NCBI RefSeq assembly: GCF_003096815.1
Contig: NZ_QENY01000022.1
Coordinates: forward strand, 1 to 51,090
Origin: Hallella colorans
Lineage (GTDB): Bacteria; Bacteroidota; Bacteroidia; Bacteroidales; Bacteroidaceae
DNA length: 51,090 nt
Direction of reading: 5' to 3'
Positions 36,481 to 44,510 of the stretch are shown in pieces. The notes beneath the pieces were generated by a model. The model searched no databases, was not told the DNA's origin, and saw only the letters and a program-made list of their open reading frames with translations. Every line of letters starts with the position of its first letter. Position 1 is the first letter of the stretch. The position numbers and the translations under genes are program-made.

Positions 36481-36511
36481 AAGTGCTAATAAACGCTAAT
36501 TAAAGATAGGT

Positions 36512-36546
36512 AAATCCCAGTAACATAATAAGTTGCTGGGATTTTT
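36512..36546 (+). terminator. Terminator of dnaK
   Basis: AAATCCCAG pairs with CTGGGATTT and TAAC with GTTG, giving an almost continuous stem with a short loop and a T-tract (TTTTTATTT). It starts 32 bases past the dnaK stop. Confidence 0.9.
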
Positions 36547-36617
36547 ATTTCTTAATAATGATTAAATCTTATCGTTTTTAATCGTTTTTGTGCTTATATT
36601 TGTACCATATTTGTGCC

Positions 36618-36649
36618 GCGACTTAATGGGAGATAAAGTGCGACTTAAT
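36618..36649 (+). repeat. Direct repeats near the left end of the element
   Basis: GCGACTTAAT occurs at 36618-36627 and 36640-36649, start-to-start 22 bases or two helical turns. Just before it, ATATTTGTACC and ATATTTGTGCC form a second imperfect pair. Such repeats beside an integrase gene are typical of arm-type or excisionase binding sites. Confidence 0.5.
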
Positions 36650-36687
36650 TGAAAAGATAAATTGATAATCAAATAGATACAAATAGT

Positions 36688-37245
36688 ATGGCGAGTGCAA
36701 AATTTCAAATAGAGCGGAAATGCGAAATTTGCGGTAAATCTTTTATTGCAAAGACGCTTACCTCTAGATATTGCTCTAAGAACTGTTCTCAAGCTGCATA
36801 CAAACAAAGAAAAAAGGAAGAACTGTTAGATGCATTGAAAAGAGAAAAGGCTGCGAGAGTTCCGAAGAATCAACCTTATCTCTCAATAGCTGATGCAACT
36901 GCATTATTTGATATTGGTCGCGACTCCCTTTATCGCTTAATCAGGAATAAGCAAGTTCGTTATTATAACCTCGGACGAAGGATGATACGTATTTGCAAAG
37001 CTGATTTACAAGAACGCTTTAATCTACGTCCTTACGATGAAAGAAGAAAAGAAAAACAATCAGAAGTAAAGACTTATCGGCTTGAGCCTGAAGATTGTTA
37101 TACGATTGGAGAAATAGCCAAGAAGTTTGGCATCCATGATAGTACTGTATATCTGCATATTCGCAAATATTCTATTCCAACAAGGCAGATTGGTAATTAC
37201 GTCTATGCGCCAAAATCAGAGATAGACAATTTGTATAAACCCTAA
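36688..37245 (+). CDS. Zinc-ribbon and double helix-turn-helix DNA-binding protein
   Basis: A 185-residue protein. Residues about 11-34 form a small zinc ribbon (CEICGKSF...YCSKNC). Two HTH segments of the excisionase/MerR-like HTH_17 kind follow: LSIADATALFDIGRDSLYRLIRNKQVRYYNLGRR in parts (about 64-100) and YTIGEIAKKFGIHDSTVYLHIRKYSIPTRQIGNYVY in parts (about 138-175). Proteins of this layout are common directly before integrases of Bacteroidales mobile elements and probably control integration or excision. It ends 13 bases before the integrase. Confidence 0.75.
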   Translation: MASAKFQIERKCEICGKSFIAKTLTSRYCSKNCSQAAYKQRKKEELLDALKREKAARVPKNQPYLSIADATALFDIGRDSLYRLIRNKQVRYYNLGRRMIRICKADLQERFNLRPYDERRKEKQSEVKTYRLEPEDCYTIGEIAKKFGIHDSTVYLHIRKYSIPTRQIGNYVYAPKSEIDNLYKP

Positions 37246-37258
37246 CCCACGACATACA

Positions 37259-38515
37259 ATGAGAAAGGAACTTGATAATACAAAGGCAACAGTACGATTG
37301 CGAAAGAGTGCTTATCGAAAAGAATGGTACATGTATATAGAAAGCTATCCTGTGAGAGTAGCTGGAAAAGATTCTCCGCAAAGAGTGCGTGAGTATCTAA
37401 ACCGAACAATCACTACTCCTATTTGGGACAAAAGCAGAACAGCTCGTACAACCGAAGCAACCCAAACATTCAAACCTAAACGAGGTTTGAATGGAATTAT
37501 CTTGTGTAAAAGTGAGATAGACCAAGAGGCCTGTATTTATGCAGATAGTGTTAGAAAACTACGGCAGCGTGAATATGATAATGCAAGCTTGTATAGTGAC
37601 ACAGAAACCGCACAAGCAGAACAGAAAGAACGATTACAACAAAATTTCATTAAGTACTTTGATAAGGTGGCAGATAAGCGACACCGTAATAGTTCCCTTT
37701 CAATTCAAACAAACTGGGAGCGAGTACATGTTTTGTTAAAAATGTTTGCTGGAGACACGCTTCTTTTTTCACAAATAGACAACCGATTAGCTGAAGATTT
37801 CAAGTTTTTCTTGTTATCTGCTCCTTGTGGTGGAAGTAAAAAAGGGACAATATCACGAAACACAGCTTCTACATATTTTTCTATTTTTAAGGCTGCACTC
37901 AAACAAGCATTCATAGACGGATATTTGACCATAGATTTATCTGCAAAAATCAAAGGCATACAGGAACAAGAATCCCGAAGGGAATACTTAACCCTTGATG
38001 AACTGAATAAGTTAGCTAATACCCCCTGTGAACGTGATGTACTTAAACGTGCAGCACTATTCTCAGCTCTGACAGGACTGAGACATTGCGATATTCAAAA
38101 ACTAAAATGGAATGAAATAGCCATCGAAGGAAACCAAACCAAACTTCTCTTTACTCAGAAAAAGACAAAAGGGGTAGAGTATATGCCTATCTCGGAACAG
38201 GCGTTTAAGCTTTGCGGAGAGCCAAGACAACCAGAACAACTCGTTTTTGAAGGGTTACCAAATCCTTCTTGGATTTCTCGTCCATTAAGGGCATGGATTG
38301 AAAAAGCTGGTATTCAGAAGCACCTCAGCTTTCATTGTTTTAGGCACACATTTGCTACCCTTCAACTTGCAAACGGCACAGACATCTATACTGTAAGCAA
38401 GATGCTTGGGCATACAAATGTCAAAACAACTCAAGTATATGCAAAGGTTGTCGATGAAAAGAAAAATAAAGCAGCCAATGCTATTCAAATAGATATTGAA
38501 AATGATAAAACTTAA
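37259..38515 (+). CDS. int: Tyrosine-type site-specific integrase of the element
   Basis: A 418-residue tyrosine recombinase. An N-terminal arm-binding region (about 10-110), a core-binding SAM-like domain (about 125-225) and the catalytic domain are present. Catalytic residues are R275 (TGLRHCDI), H359-C-F-R362, H385 (MLGHTNVKTT) and the nucleophile Y394. Length and the arm domain are typical of Bacteroidales conjugative and mobilizable elements. It should integrate and excise this element; the target site next to dnaK is inferred only from position. It differs from the shorter recombinase inside the restriction cargo. Confidence 0.93.
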   Translation: MRKELDNTKATVRLRKSAYRKEWYMYIESYPVRVAGKDSPQRVREYLNRTITTPIWDKSRTARTTEATQTFKPKRGLNGIILCKSEIDQEACIYADSVRKLRQREYDNASLYSDTETAQAEQKERLQQNFIKYFDKVADKRHRNSSLSIQTNWERVHVLLKMFAGDTLLFSQIDNRLAEDFKFFLLSAPCGGSKKGTISRNTASTYFSIFKAALKQAFIDGYLTIDLSAKIKGIQEQESRREYLTLDELNKLANTPCERDVLKRAALFSALTGLRHCDIQKLKWNEIAIEGNQTKLLFTQKKTKGVEYMPISEQAFKLCGEPRQPEQLVFEGLPNPSWISRPLRAWIEKAGIQKHLSFHCFRHTFATLQLANGTDIYTVSKMLGHTNVKTTQVYAKVVDEKKNKAANAIQIDIENDKT

Positions 38516-38529
38516 TTCGACAGCATAAT

Positions 38530-39276
38530 ATGAATACCAAATATTTTGAACATATTGTAGTATATCTGTCCGTTCTTGTTGTTTGTGTCATCATTGCGTT
38601 GTTCGCAAGAGTGGTTGCCTTACGTTTAGGGATTGATGAATTTACTGCACAAATAGTCTTTTGGAGTGTTGTTGCCATAGGCATCATCATTTATTCTATA
38701 TTGTCTATTTTGGTAGAGGGACTATTTACGGCATTAGTCAAGTTTTTCTTTCCAAAGAAACAAGAAGATAAAACAAATGATAATACATCCGACATTGAGG
38801 CAGGACAAGTAGTAGACGGTGTTGATAGTCCATCTGTCGCACAACAGCAACAATTAATGGACTTTGACTCAATTCGGCAACAGCAACAAAAGTTAATGGA
38901 CAAGAAAGTACAAGATAAACGTGCTATAGCTATTAAATATACTCAACAGCAATTCGCACCTTATGTTTCAGATAAAGATTTGCTCAAGCTTTGTGAATAT
39001 ATAGAGTTGTACTCCGCTAAGCTTCCCTTATCACACGTTGAACCAATTAATATCAAAGGTTTAGTTGCCTTAGACCTGTTTCATTTTGGTTGGAATATAT
39101 GGAATCATTTTAGAGTTGGCAAACAAGATGAAATTTCGCAGTTCCTTAAGCAGGTTTTTGCCACCACATTCAAAGATGTAGAAGTTGGAAGTATAAAAAG
39201 TCATCTCCGTGATGACGAGAAGAAAGGCACTATACCCATTGTACAAAGCCTTTCTGACCACCAAATAACAGAATAA
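38530..39276 (+). CDS. Membrane protein of unknown function
   Basis: A 248-residue protein with two N-terminal membrane helices (IVVYLSVLVVCVIIALFARVVA and the IVFWSVVAIGIIIYSILSILV region), then a basic and acidic linker and a glutamine-rich stretch (AQQQQ...RQQQQ). The cytosolic C-terminal half is helical, with SLPLSH-like and HFGWNIWNHFRVG phrases. I do not recognise a family. Its place between integrase and excisionase-like HTH, and its own tandem terminators, suggest it is part of the element's core rather than cargo. Confidence 0.6.
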   Translation: MNTKYFEHIVVYLSVLVVCVIIALFARVVALRLGIDEFTAQIVFWSVVAIGIIIYSILSILVEGLFTALVKFFFPKKQEDKTNDNTSDIEAGQVVDGVDSPSVAQQQQLMDFDSIRQQQQKLMDKKVQDKRAIAIKYTQQQFAPYVSDKDLLKLCEYIELYSAKLPLSHVEPINIKGLVALDLFHFGWNIWNHFRVGKQDEISQFLKQVFATTFKDVEVGSIKSHLRDDEKKGTIPIVQSLSDHQITE

Positions 39277-39277
39277 C

Positions 39278-39344
39278 ACACAAACCTATTGTGTTTTTAT
39301 AGTGTTTCTTCAGTGTCTTAGGACACAGAGGAAACACTTTTTTC
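39278..39344 (+). terminator. Tandem terminators after the membrane-protein gene
   Basis: The first hairpin (ACACAA with TTGTGT, 39278-39294) is followed by TTTTAT. The second (39301-39338) pairs AGTGTTTC with GAAACACT and GTGTC with GACAC and is followed by six T residues. Confidence 0.85.
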
Positions 39345-39375
39345 ATTTGCACCGTAAAAATCAATAACAAGTATT

Positions 39376-39732
39376 ATGGTACAAAATGAAATCACTTTTG
39401 AGAACTTGCCAAAGGCAGTTGCTCACTTAGTCAGCGAAGTTGCTGAAATCAAGAATTTAGTATGTAAAGGACAACCCCCTATTGTTCCTCCCAAACGTAT
39501 TCCTATTGGAATAGATGATGCGTGTAAACTTATAGGGAAAGCCAAACCCACGGTTTACACCTTAGTACGTAAACGCTTACTACCTTGTTATAAGAATGGT
39601 AAGCATCTCTATTTTTTTGAAGATGAGTTGTTGGCATGGATTGAAGGAGGTAAGAAAAAGACTGTTGCCGAAATCAACGAGGAGGCAAAAGCTTTTATTT
39701 CTGAGAAACATTCTGATTCTTCCCTTTTATAA
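39376..39732 (+). CDS. Excisionase-like helix-turn-helix protein
   Basis: A 118-residue protein. The N-terminal 40 residues form a helix, possibly coiled (LPKAVAHLVSEVAEIKNLV). The middle is an HTH_17 domain (IGIDDACKLIGKAKPTVYTLVRKRLLPCYKNGKHLYFFEDELLAWI in parts), as in excisionases and transcription factors of Bacteroidales elements. It is the first gene after a double terminator and begins the replication block, 11 bases before the VapE-like gene. It could control that block or direct excision. Confidence 0.8.
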   Translation: MVQNEITFENLPKAVAHLVSEVAEIKNLVCKGQPPIVPPKRIPIGIDDACKLIGKAKPTVYTLVRKRLLPCYKNGKHLYFFEDELLAWIEGGKKKTVAEINEEAKAFISEKHSDSSLL

Positions 39733-39743
39733 ATATATGCATT

Positions 39744-40958
39744 ATGGAAAAGGAAAGAACTGAAGGGCGAGCCAAGCAATCTAAGAATGAACGCATAGAA
39801 CAATTCTTGAAAGAACATTATGCTTTTCGTTTTAATACAGTTAAAAGTAGAACAGAGTTTCGAGAACAAGATCCTAATACTTCATTCCGTCCTCTTACTA
39901 AATATGATATTAATTCTATGCGGCGGCTGGTAGATGGGACTTTGGGAATATATACTCCAGCAGATAATATTCGAGCAATATTGGAGAGCGACTTTTGCAA
40001 TAAAGTTAACCCGATTCGTGAGTATTTGTTGAATCTTCCAAAGCCTAAAGGTGAAGATGAATCTGAAATCATAAGGTTGGCAAATTGTGTTGTGGTGAGA
40101 AATCCTGATAAATGGAAACACTACTTTGTAAAATGGTTGGTTGCTGTCGTAGCCAATGCTATGGATGATTTACAGTGTCGTAATCATACATGTTTAGTTC
40201 TTACAGGTGAACAAGGAAAATTCAAAACAACTTTCCTTGATTTACTCTGTCCAGAAGAACTGAAGAGTTATCTTTTCACAGGAAAGATTGACCCACAAGG
40301 AAAAGATGTACAAACACTGATTGCGGAATACCTTTTTATCAATATTGACGACCAGCTAAAAGCACTCAATAAAAGGGATGAGAATGAATTGAAGAATCTG
40401 ATAACGACACCAAGAGTAAAATATCGTAGACCATACGACACTTACATCGAGGAGTATCCTCACTTAGCAAGCTTTATGGCATCAGTTAATGGTAATGATT
40501 TTCTAACAGATCCGACAGGAAGTCGTCGCTTTCTACCTTTTGAAGTTGAACATATTGATATTGATGCAGCTAAAGAGGTTAATATCAATAAGGTGTACTC
40601 CGAAGCAGTTGAATTGTGGAGAGTTGACTATCATTATTGGTTCAATGAAGAGGAAATAGCTGAACTGCATCAAGAGAGCGAAGGTTTTCAAGTGCAGACT
40701 GTTGAGTATGAAATGCTTCTTAAAGGCATGGAAAAACCAGCAGCAACCGAAGAGAGTTATATGACCACTTCTGAAATCCTAAACTATTTGCGTGGATATA
40801 CAACGCTTAACCTAAGTGAAAGGAGAATGGGAGAAGCCTTGAAAAAGGCTGGCTTCTTGCGGAAATCCAAAAGGATAGGTGGCAATCCAATGTATGTCTA
40901 CCATATACGCAAGATTGTTCCCAATCCCTTTATTCAAAGTTACAATACTAATTATTAA
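39744..40958 (+). CDS. VapE-like (virulence-associated E) P-loop ATPase
   Basis: A 404-residue protein. The Walker A motif is G155-EQGKFKT-162 (VLTGEQGKFKTTFLDLL), the Walker B region is YLFINIDDQ, and a sensor-like block reads ASVNGNDFLTDPTGSRRFLPFEV. These match the VapE family, related to superfamily 3-like replication helicases of phages and islands. Residues 1-100 are a less conserved N-terminal domain and the last 90 residues include a winged-helix-like segment. Together with the primase-like protein downstream it could support local replication of the excised element. Confidence 0.87.
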   Translation: MEKERTEGRAKQSKNERIEQFLKEHYAFRFNTVKSRTEFREQDPNTSFRPLTKYDINSMRRLVDGTLGIYTPADNIRAILESDFCNKVNPIREYLLNLPKPKGEDESEIIRLANCVVVRNPDKWKHYFVKWLVAVVANAMDDLQCRNHTCLVLTGEQGKFKTTFLDLLCPEELKSYLFTGKIDPQGKDVQTLIAEYLFINIDDQLKALNKRDENELKNLITTPRVKYRRPYDTYIEEYPHLASFMASVNGNDFLTDPTGSRRFLPFEVEHIDIDAAKEVNINKVYSEAVELWRVDYHYWFNEEEIAELHQESEGFQVQTVEYEMLLKGMEKPAATEESYMTTSEILNYLRGYTTLNLSERRMGEALKKAGFLRKSKRIGGNPMYVYHIRKIVPNPFIQSYNTNY

Positions 40959-41151
40959 TACTACTTTACTACAAAGAGAGATAAAGCATTGAAAGAAAAA
41001 AGATTAGACCGTAGTAAACTATTAGATAGGGTGTTACTACCTCATTACTACCAGTCTACCATATACACATGCAATGATTACTACAAAGATAGTTAGTACT
41101 ACATGTTTTTCTTTCATTGTCAATGACTTACAAGAATATCACATTGTAGTA
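40959..41151 (+). repeat. Cluster of TACTAC repeats; possible origin region
   Basis: TACTAC occurs six times on the plus strand (starting at 40959, 40967, 41035, 41046, 41079, 41097) and twice inverted as GTAGTA (41011, 41146). The longer TTACTACAAAGA occurs twice. This non-coding region of 218 bases lies between the VapE-like ATPase and the primase-like genes. Iteron-like clusters in such a place suit a replication origin or autoregulatory operator. Confidence 0.55.
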
Positions 41152-41176
41152 AGTAATAAACTTAAAAGTTACAAGT

Positions 41177-42067
41177 ATGACAATAGATGAAATTAAAGCA
41201 ATATCAATTAAAGATTACTTAGGTAGTATGTCTATATACCCTATAAAGAATTATGGCTATTACGGAATGTATAAAAGTCCATTCCGAAATGAACATACTC
41301 CAAGTTTCAAAGTTGATTATAACCAAAATCTATGGTATGACTTTGCACTTGATGAAGGTGGGAGTCTTATAGATTTAGTTATGAAATTACATAATTGCAG
41401 TTTAGTACAAGCTATAGAGTTGTTTAATGGCAAACAAAATAACCTGCCGAAATTATCCATAGCTAATAGTAAAACAAATTCTCCAAGCCAATCATGTATA
41501 GAGATTATCAGCTCTACCAACTTATGTCATCCGAATCTCATGGAATATTTCACACATAGAGGAATCAATCTGAACATTGCGAAAAAATATTGTAGGGAAA
41601 TCCATTATAGAATTGGTGATAGGAGTTTTTACGCAATAGGATTTCCAAACAATTCTTATGGGTATGCGTTGCGCAATCCATACTTCAAAGGGTGTTTGTC
41701 TCCTTCCAATTTGTCGTATATTCCCAGTCCTTCAGAACAAATCAATCTTTTTGAAGGTTTTATGTATTATCTTAGTCTGCTTACGATGAGTCCAGAGGAA
41801 GAGAAGAAAGCTGCACTGATACTTAACTCGATTAATAATATCAAAAAGTCAAGATTTTTTCTTTCAAAGCACAAGCTCATCTATTCATATTTAGATAATG
41901 ATGAAGGAGGAAAGCGAACTTTAGAACAACTCAAAAGAGACGGTTTTGATGTTCAAGACTGCTCTTCCGTCTTCCAGAATTATAAAGACCTAAATGAGTA
42001 CTTATGTGCTGAATTCAAGCATTCAGAGAAAGCAGAAAATAAGAAAAACAAAGGGATTAAGCTATGA
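41177..42067 (+). CDS. DnaG-like primase with TOPRIM domain, CHC2-like domain lacking zinc ligands
   Basis: A 296-residue protein. Residues 1-85 resemble the CHC2 domain of DnaG primases (YKSPFRNEHTPSFKVDYNQNLWYDFALDEGGSLIDLVM in parts), but the zinc-binding cysteine/histidine set is missing. Residues about 190-280 form a TOPRIM fold with the conserved glutamate in INLFEGFMYY and the acidic D-N-D of SYLDNDEGGKRT, then a DLNEYL block. It likely synthesises primers for the element together with the VapE-like ATPase. Such zinc-less primase-like proteins are common in Bacteroidales mobilizable elements. Confidence 0.85.
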   Translation: MTIDEIKAISIKDYLGSMSIYPIKNYGYYGMYKSPFRNEHTPSFKVDYNQNLWYDFALDEGGSLIDLVMKLHNCSLVQAIELFNGKQNNLPKLSIANSKTNSPSQSCIEIISSTNLCHPNLMEYFTHRGINLNIAKKYCREIHYRIGDRSFYAIGFPNNSYGYALRNPYFKGCLSPSNLSYIPSPSEQINLFEGFMYYLSLLTMSPEEEKKAALILNSINNIKKSRFFLSKHKLIYSYLDNDEGGKRTLEQLKRDGFDVQDCSSVFQNYKDLNEYLCAEFKHSEKAENKKNKGIKL

Positions 42068-42104
42068 TTGTAGAATTTGCTTTGTATAATCTGTTTGTCG
42101 GGAA

Positions 42105-42140
42105 GCAAGTTTATGTTTTGGGCATACCAAAACTACTTGC
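42105..42140 (+). other. oriT-like inverted repeat upstream of the mobilization genes
   Basis: Two nested arms are visible: GCAAGT (42105-42110) with ACTTGC (42135-42140), and TTTTGG (42116-42121) with CCAAAA (42127-42132), enclosing GCATA. It lies 70 bases before the MobC start, where relaxase targets are usually found. The nick site itself cannot be named from this. Confidence 0.6.
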
Positions 42141-42210
42141 TCCACCTCCTAACAGCCGTTGCAGAGGATTATCCCGCAGGTCTCCATCAAATCAAATAAA
42201 AGAAACAAGT

Positions 42211-42564
42211 ATGATAAAAACAGAATATAAAAAAGGTGGTCGTCCAACCAAGGGCGCAGCCGAAAAGAAGAAATACCGTATCACGGTGAAACTGAATACG
42301 CAGGATTACTATACGCTCAAAGGCAAAGCCAAAAGCGCAGGAGTAACCATGAGTGAGTTTGTAAGAAAAGTTCTTGCAAAAGGAAATGTCATTGAACGAC
42401 TGACCATAGAGCAAGCAGACTTCATCCGCAAGCTGTGTGGCATGGCAAATAATCTCAATCAGTTGGCACATCGTGCCAATGCGGAAGGGTTTCATGCCGT
42501 TGCTCCTTTCCATAAAGACATTGTTATCAAGATTGACGAAATCCTAAATCTGATACGAAGATGA
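42211..42564 (+). CDS. MobC-like relaxosome accessory protein
   Basis: I start at the ATG at 42211 (MIKTEYKKGGRPTKG), giving 117 residues; an upstream in-frame extension would run through the oriT-like repeat and is not protein-like. The basic N-terminus (KKGGRPTKGAAEKKKYRITVKL) and the YTLKGKAKSAGVTMSEFVRKVLAKG helix pair resemble the ribbon-helix-helix part of MobC. The C-terminal helices (LCGMANNLNQLAHRANAEG) are the conserved MobC block. It should bind oriT and help the relaxase open it. Its stop overlaps the relaxase start by four bases. Confidence 0.85.
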   Translation: MIKTEYKKGGRPTKGAAEKKKYRITVKLNTQDYYTLKGKAKSAGVTMSEFVRKVLAKGNVIERLTIEQADFIRKLCGMANNLNQLAHRANAEGFHAVAPFHKDIVIKIDEILNLIRR

Positions 42565-43481
42565 TTGCAAAGATAATGAAAGGTTCGGGCTTCAAGGGTG
42601 TAATCAATTACATCCTTGACCCGAAGAAAGGAACGGAGCTTATAGATAGTTCCGGAGTGCGGACAGACAGTATTAGTCATATTGCCCAAAGTTTCATCGC
42701 CCAAACAGAACTTAATCCACGAGTGGGTAAGGTTGTAGGGCATATTTCCCTAAGTTTCTCTGTACAGGATTCTTCCAAATTAAGTAACAAGTTCATGGCA
42801 CAAATGGCTCGTGAGTATATGGAGAAGATGGGGATAAAAGATACACAGTACATTATCGGTCGCCACTTTGACAAAGAGCACCCTCATGTGCATATAGCTT
42901 TTAACCGAATAGATAACAACGGCAAGACCATTTCTGATCGTAACGACAGATTCAGAAGTGAGAAGATTTGCAAGGAACTGACCGCTAAATATAGCTTGTA
43001 CTTCGCTGGTGGTAAGGAGAATGTCAAGGAACATCGCTTAAAAGAACCTGACAAGACCAAGTATGAAATCTATCAGACGTTGAAAGCAGAGATTGCTCAG
43101 TGCAGGAATTGGAAAGACCTTCTTGCTCACTTGAAAAAGCAAGATATTGATGTCCGCTTTAAGTTCAAAAGCAACTCACAGGAGGTGCAGGGTATCATCT
43201 TTGAAAAGAACGGTTATCGTTTCAACGGTTCAAAGGTGGATAGGGGTTTCAGTTATTCCAAGATAGACTTTGCCCTGCAACAAAATAACAGGGAACACGA
43301 ACAGCAGATGCAAGGAACGATAAATCTTATATCCAATGTTGCAAGTGTTACGAGCGAAATAGCCAACGAGCTCATCGAAGGAGGATTGGATTTATTTCAA
43401 ACTCATGGTACTGTCCCTGCGGAGGTTTACAACACACTTGATAAAAAGAAGAAAAAGAAAAAACGTAAAATACATTTATAA
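42561..43481 (+). CDS. Relaxase/mobilization nuclease (MobA/VirD2-like)
   Basis: A 306-residue protein. Its three-histidine region is H102-F-D-K-E-H107-P-H109-V-H111, the metal site of PF03432-type relaxases. A candidate nucleophilic tyrosine lies near the N-terminus (Y17 in GVINYILD). After about residue 150 it has a helical region and a lysine-rich C-terminus (DKKKKKKKRKIHL). It is translationally coupled to MobC and should nick oriT and pilot the strand into a helper's conjugation channel. Confidence 0.92.
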   Translation: MIAKIMKGSGFKGVINYILDPKKGTELIDSSGVRTDSISHIAQSFIAQTELNPRVGKVVGHISLSFSVQDSSKLSNKFMAQMAREYMEKMGIKDTQYIIGRHFDKEHPHVHIAFNRIDNNGKTISDRNDRFRSEKICKELTAKYSLYFAGGKENVKEHRLKEPDKTKYEIYQTLKAEIAQCRNWKDLLAHLKKQDIDVRFKFKSNSQEVQGIIFEKNGYRFNGSKVDRGFSYSKIDFALQQNNREHEQQMQGTINLISNVASVTSEIANELIEGGLDLFQTHGTVPAEVYNTLDKKKKKKKRKIHL

Positions 43482-43483
43482 CT

Positions 43484-44146
43484 ATGGCTGATAATAATAC
43501 ATTTGTCCTCTTTGAGGAAATCAAAAACAAACTGGAGACAATTTACAGGGAGCTAAAGGAGTTGAAAGAAAAGGAGAACGGTTCTGTTTCCCTCCCTGTT
43601 CAATCTACACCAGCACAAAGTGATGAGCAGAAAGAACAGGAATTGCTCAATCAGTATGAACAGCGTACAAAAGACGTGATTAACAAGTATATTGGAGTAC
43701 AAGTACGCATCAAGGATGAGGAGGCTAAGTCCATGGACAAATTGGTGGCAAGCGTCTTGACCATGTTGCACGAATGGCAGGAACAGAAAGAACATCCACA
43801 ACCGCAGGAACTGCTTCACAGGCATAGCTTTGACATCAAGTCGTCAAGAGTCTTTACTACTGTGGTGGCTGTGTCTATCATCTGTTTTATTTCTTTGGTC
43901 GGTAACTACTTCTTGTGGCAAAGCAAACAGCAATACAAAGACGATGCCTTGAAATTCCGTATCATCAGAGTATGGAGAGGATGTGGTCCAAAGGAAATCC
44001 TATGGCTCAATGATGTGTTCGATATTCATCGCAATACTGCAACAATTAAAAGGATCAAAAAACATACAGATGATTATAATGTGGGACTGAAAGCAAAAGC
44101 AGATAGTCTAATGCAGAATAATCTACAAAATAAGAAAGGCAAATAG
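43484..44146 (+). CDS. Mobilization-associated membrane protein
   Basis: A 220-residue protein that starts two bases after the relaxase stop. The N-terminal 110 residues are hydrophilic and helical (LFEEIKNKLETIYRELKELKEKEN). One membrane helix lies at about 125-145 (VVAVSIICFISLVGNYFLW). The C-terminal 70 residues are basic. Proteins with this layout follow relaxase genes in many Bacteroidales mobilizable elements. The exact role is unknown, possibly coupling the relaxosome to the membrane. A terminator follows at once. Confidence 0.65.
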   Translation: MADNNTFVLFEEIKNKLETIYRELKELKEKENGSVSLPVQSTPAQSDEQKEQELLNQYEQRTKDVINKYIGVQVRIKDEEAKSMDKLVASVLTMLHEWQEQKEHPQPQELLHRHSFDIKSSRVFTTVVAVSIICFISLVGNYFLWQSKQQYKDDALKFRIIRVWRGCGPKEILWLNDVFDIHRNTATIKRIKKHTDDYNVGLKAKADSLMQNNLQNKKGK

Positions 44147-44171
44147 AATTGTAGATATAAGACTTTTGAAG

Positions 44172-44196
44172 GAGGAGAAAATATCTCCTCTTTTTT
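44172..44196 (+). terminator. Terminator of the mobilization operon
   Basis: GAGGAGA (44172-44178) pairs with TCTCCTC (44184-44190) and is followed by six T residues. It separates the mobilization genes from the defence cargo. Confidence 0.9.
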
Positions 44197-44219
44197 ATTT
44201 CTTATGCAAGAAAATTTAC

Positions 44220-44227
44220 TATATTTG
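44220..44227 (+). promoter_or_regulatory. -7 box upstream of the XRE regulator
   Basis: TATATTTG matches TAnnTTTG, 20 bases before the start codon of the regulator. No clear -33 TTTG is found at the usual spacing. Confidence 0.45.
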
Positions 44228-44247
44228 CAAACAATCATATAATATTT

Positions 44248-44454
44248 ATGGAAAGTCCAACTAATAGAATTAAAGAGGTGCTTATCGAGAAAGGGATTAA
44301 GCAAACATGGCTTGCAGAGAAACTCGGTAAGAGTTTCACTATCGTAAACTCCTACGTTTGCAATCGTCGACAGCCAAGCCTAGAATTGCTATTTCAGATA
44401 GCAGAGATTTTGCAGGTTAATCCAAAGGAATTGATTAACACCCCAGATGAGTAA
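44248..44454 (+). CDS. Small XRE-family (Cro/CI-type) regulator
   Basis: A 68-residue protein that is almost entirely a helix-turn-helix: IKEVLIEKGIKQTWLAEKLGKSFTIVNSYVCNRRQPSLELLFQIAEIL in parts. It ends LQVNPKELINTPDE, as in many short Cro-like repressors. It begins the restriction block directly after a terminator, 56 bases before hsdM. Such regulators often act as controller proteins that delay restriction after transfer; that role is inferred from position. Confidence 0.85.
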   Translation: MESPTNRIKEVLIEKGIKQTWLAEKLGKSFTIVNSYVCNRRQPSLELLFQIAEILQVNPKELINTPDE

Positions 44455-44510
44455 TAAGAAGTTTTTCGGTTTACATCAAGAATAAAGTTCTGACATAATA
44501 AAAAAGAATC

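Noticed and set aside
40959..41151. CRISPR-like reading of the TACTAC cluster
   Set aside because: The repeat is far too short and irregularly spaced, and no cas genes are present.
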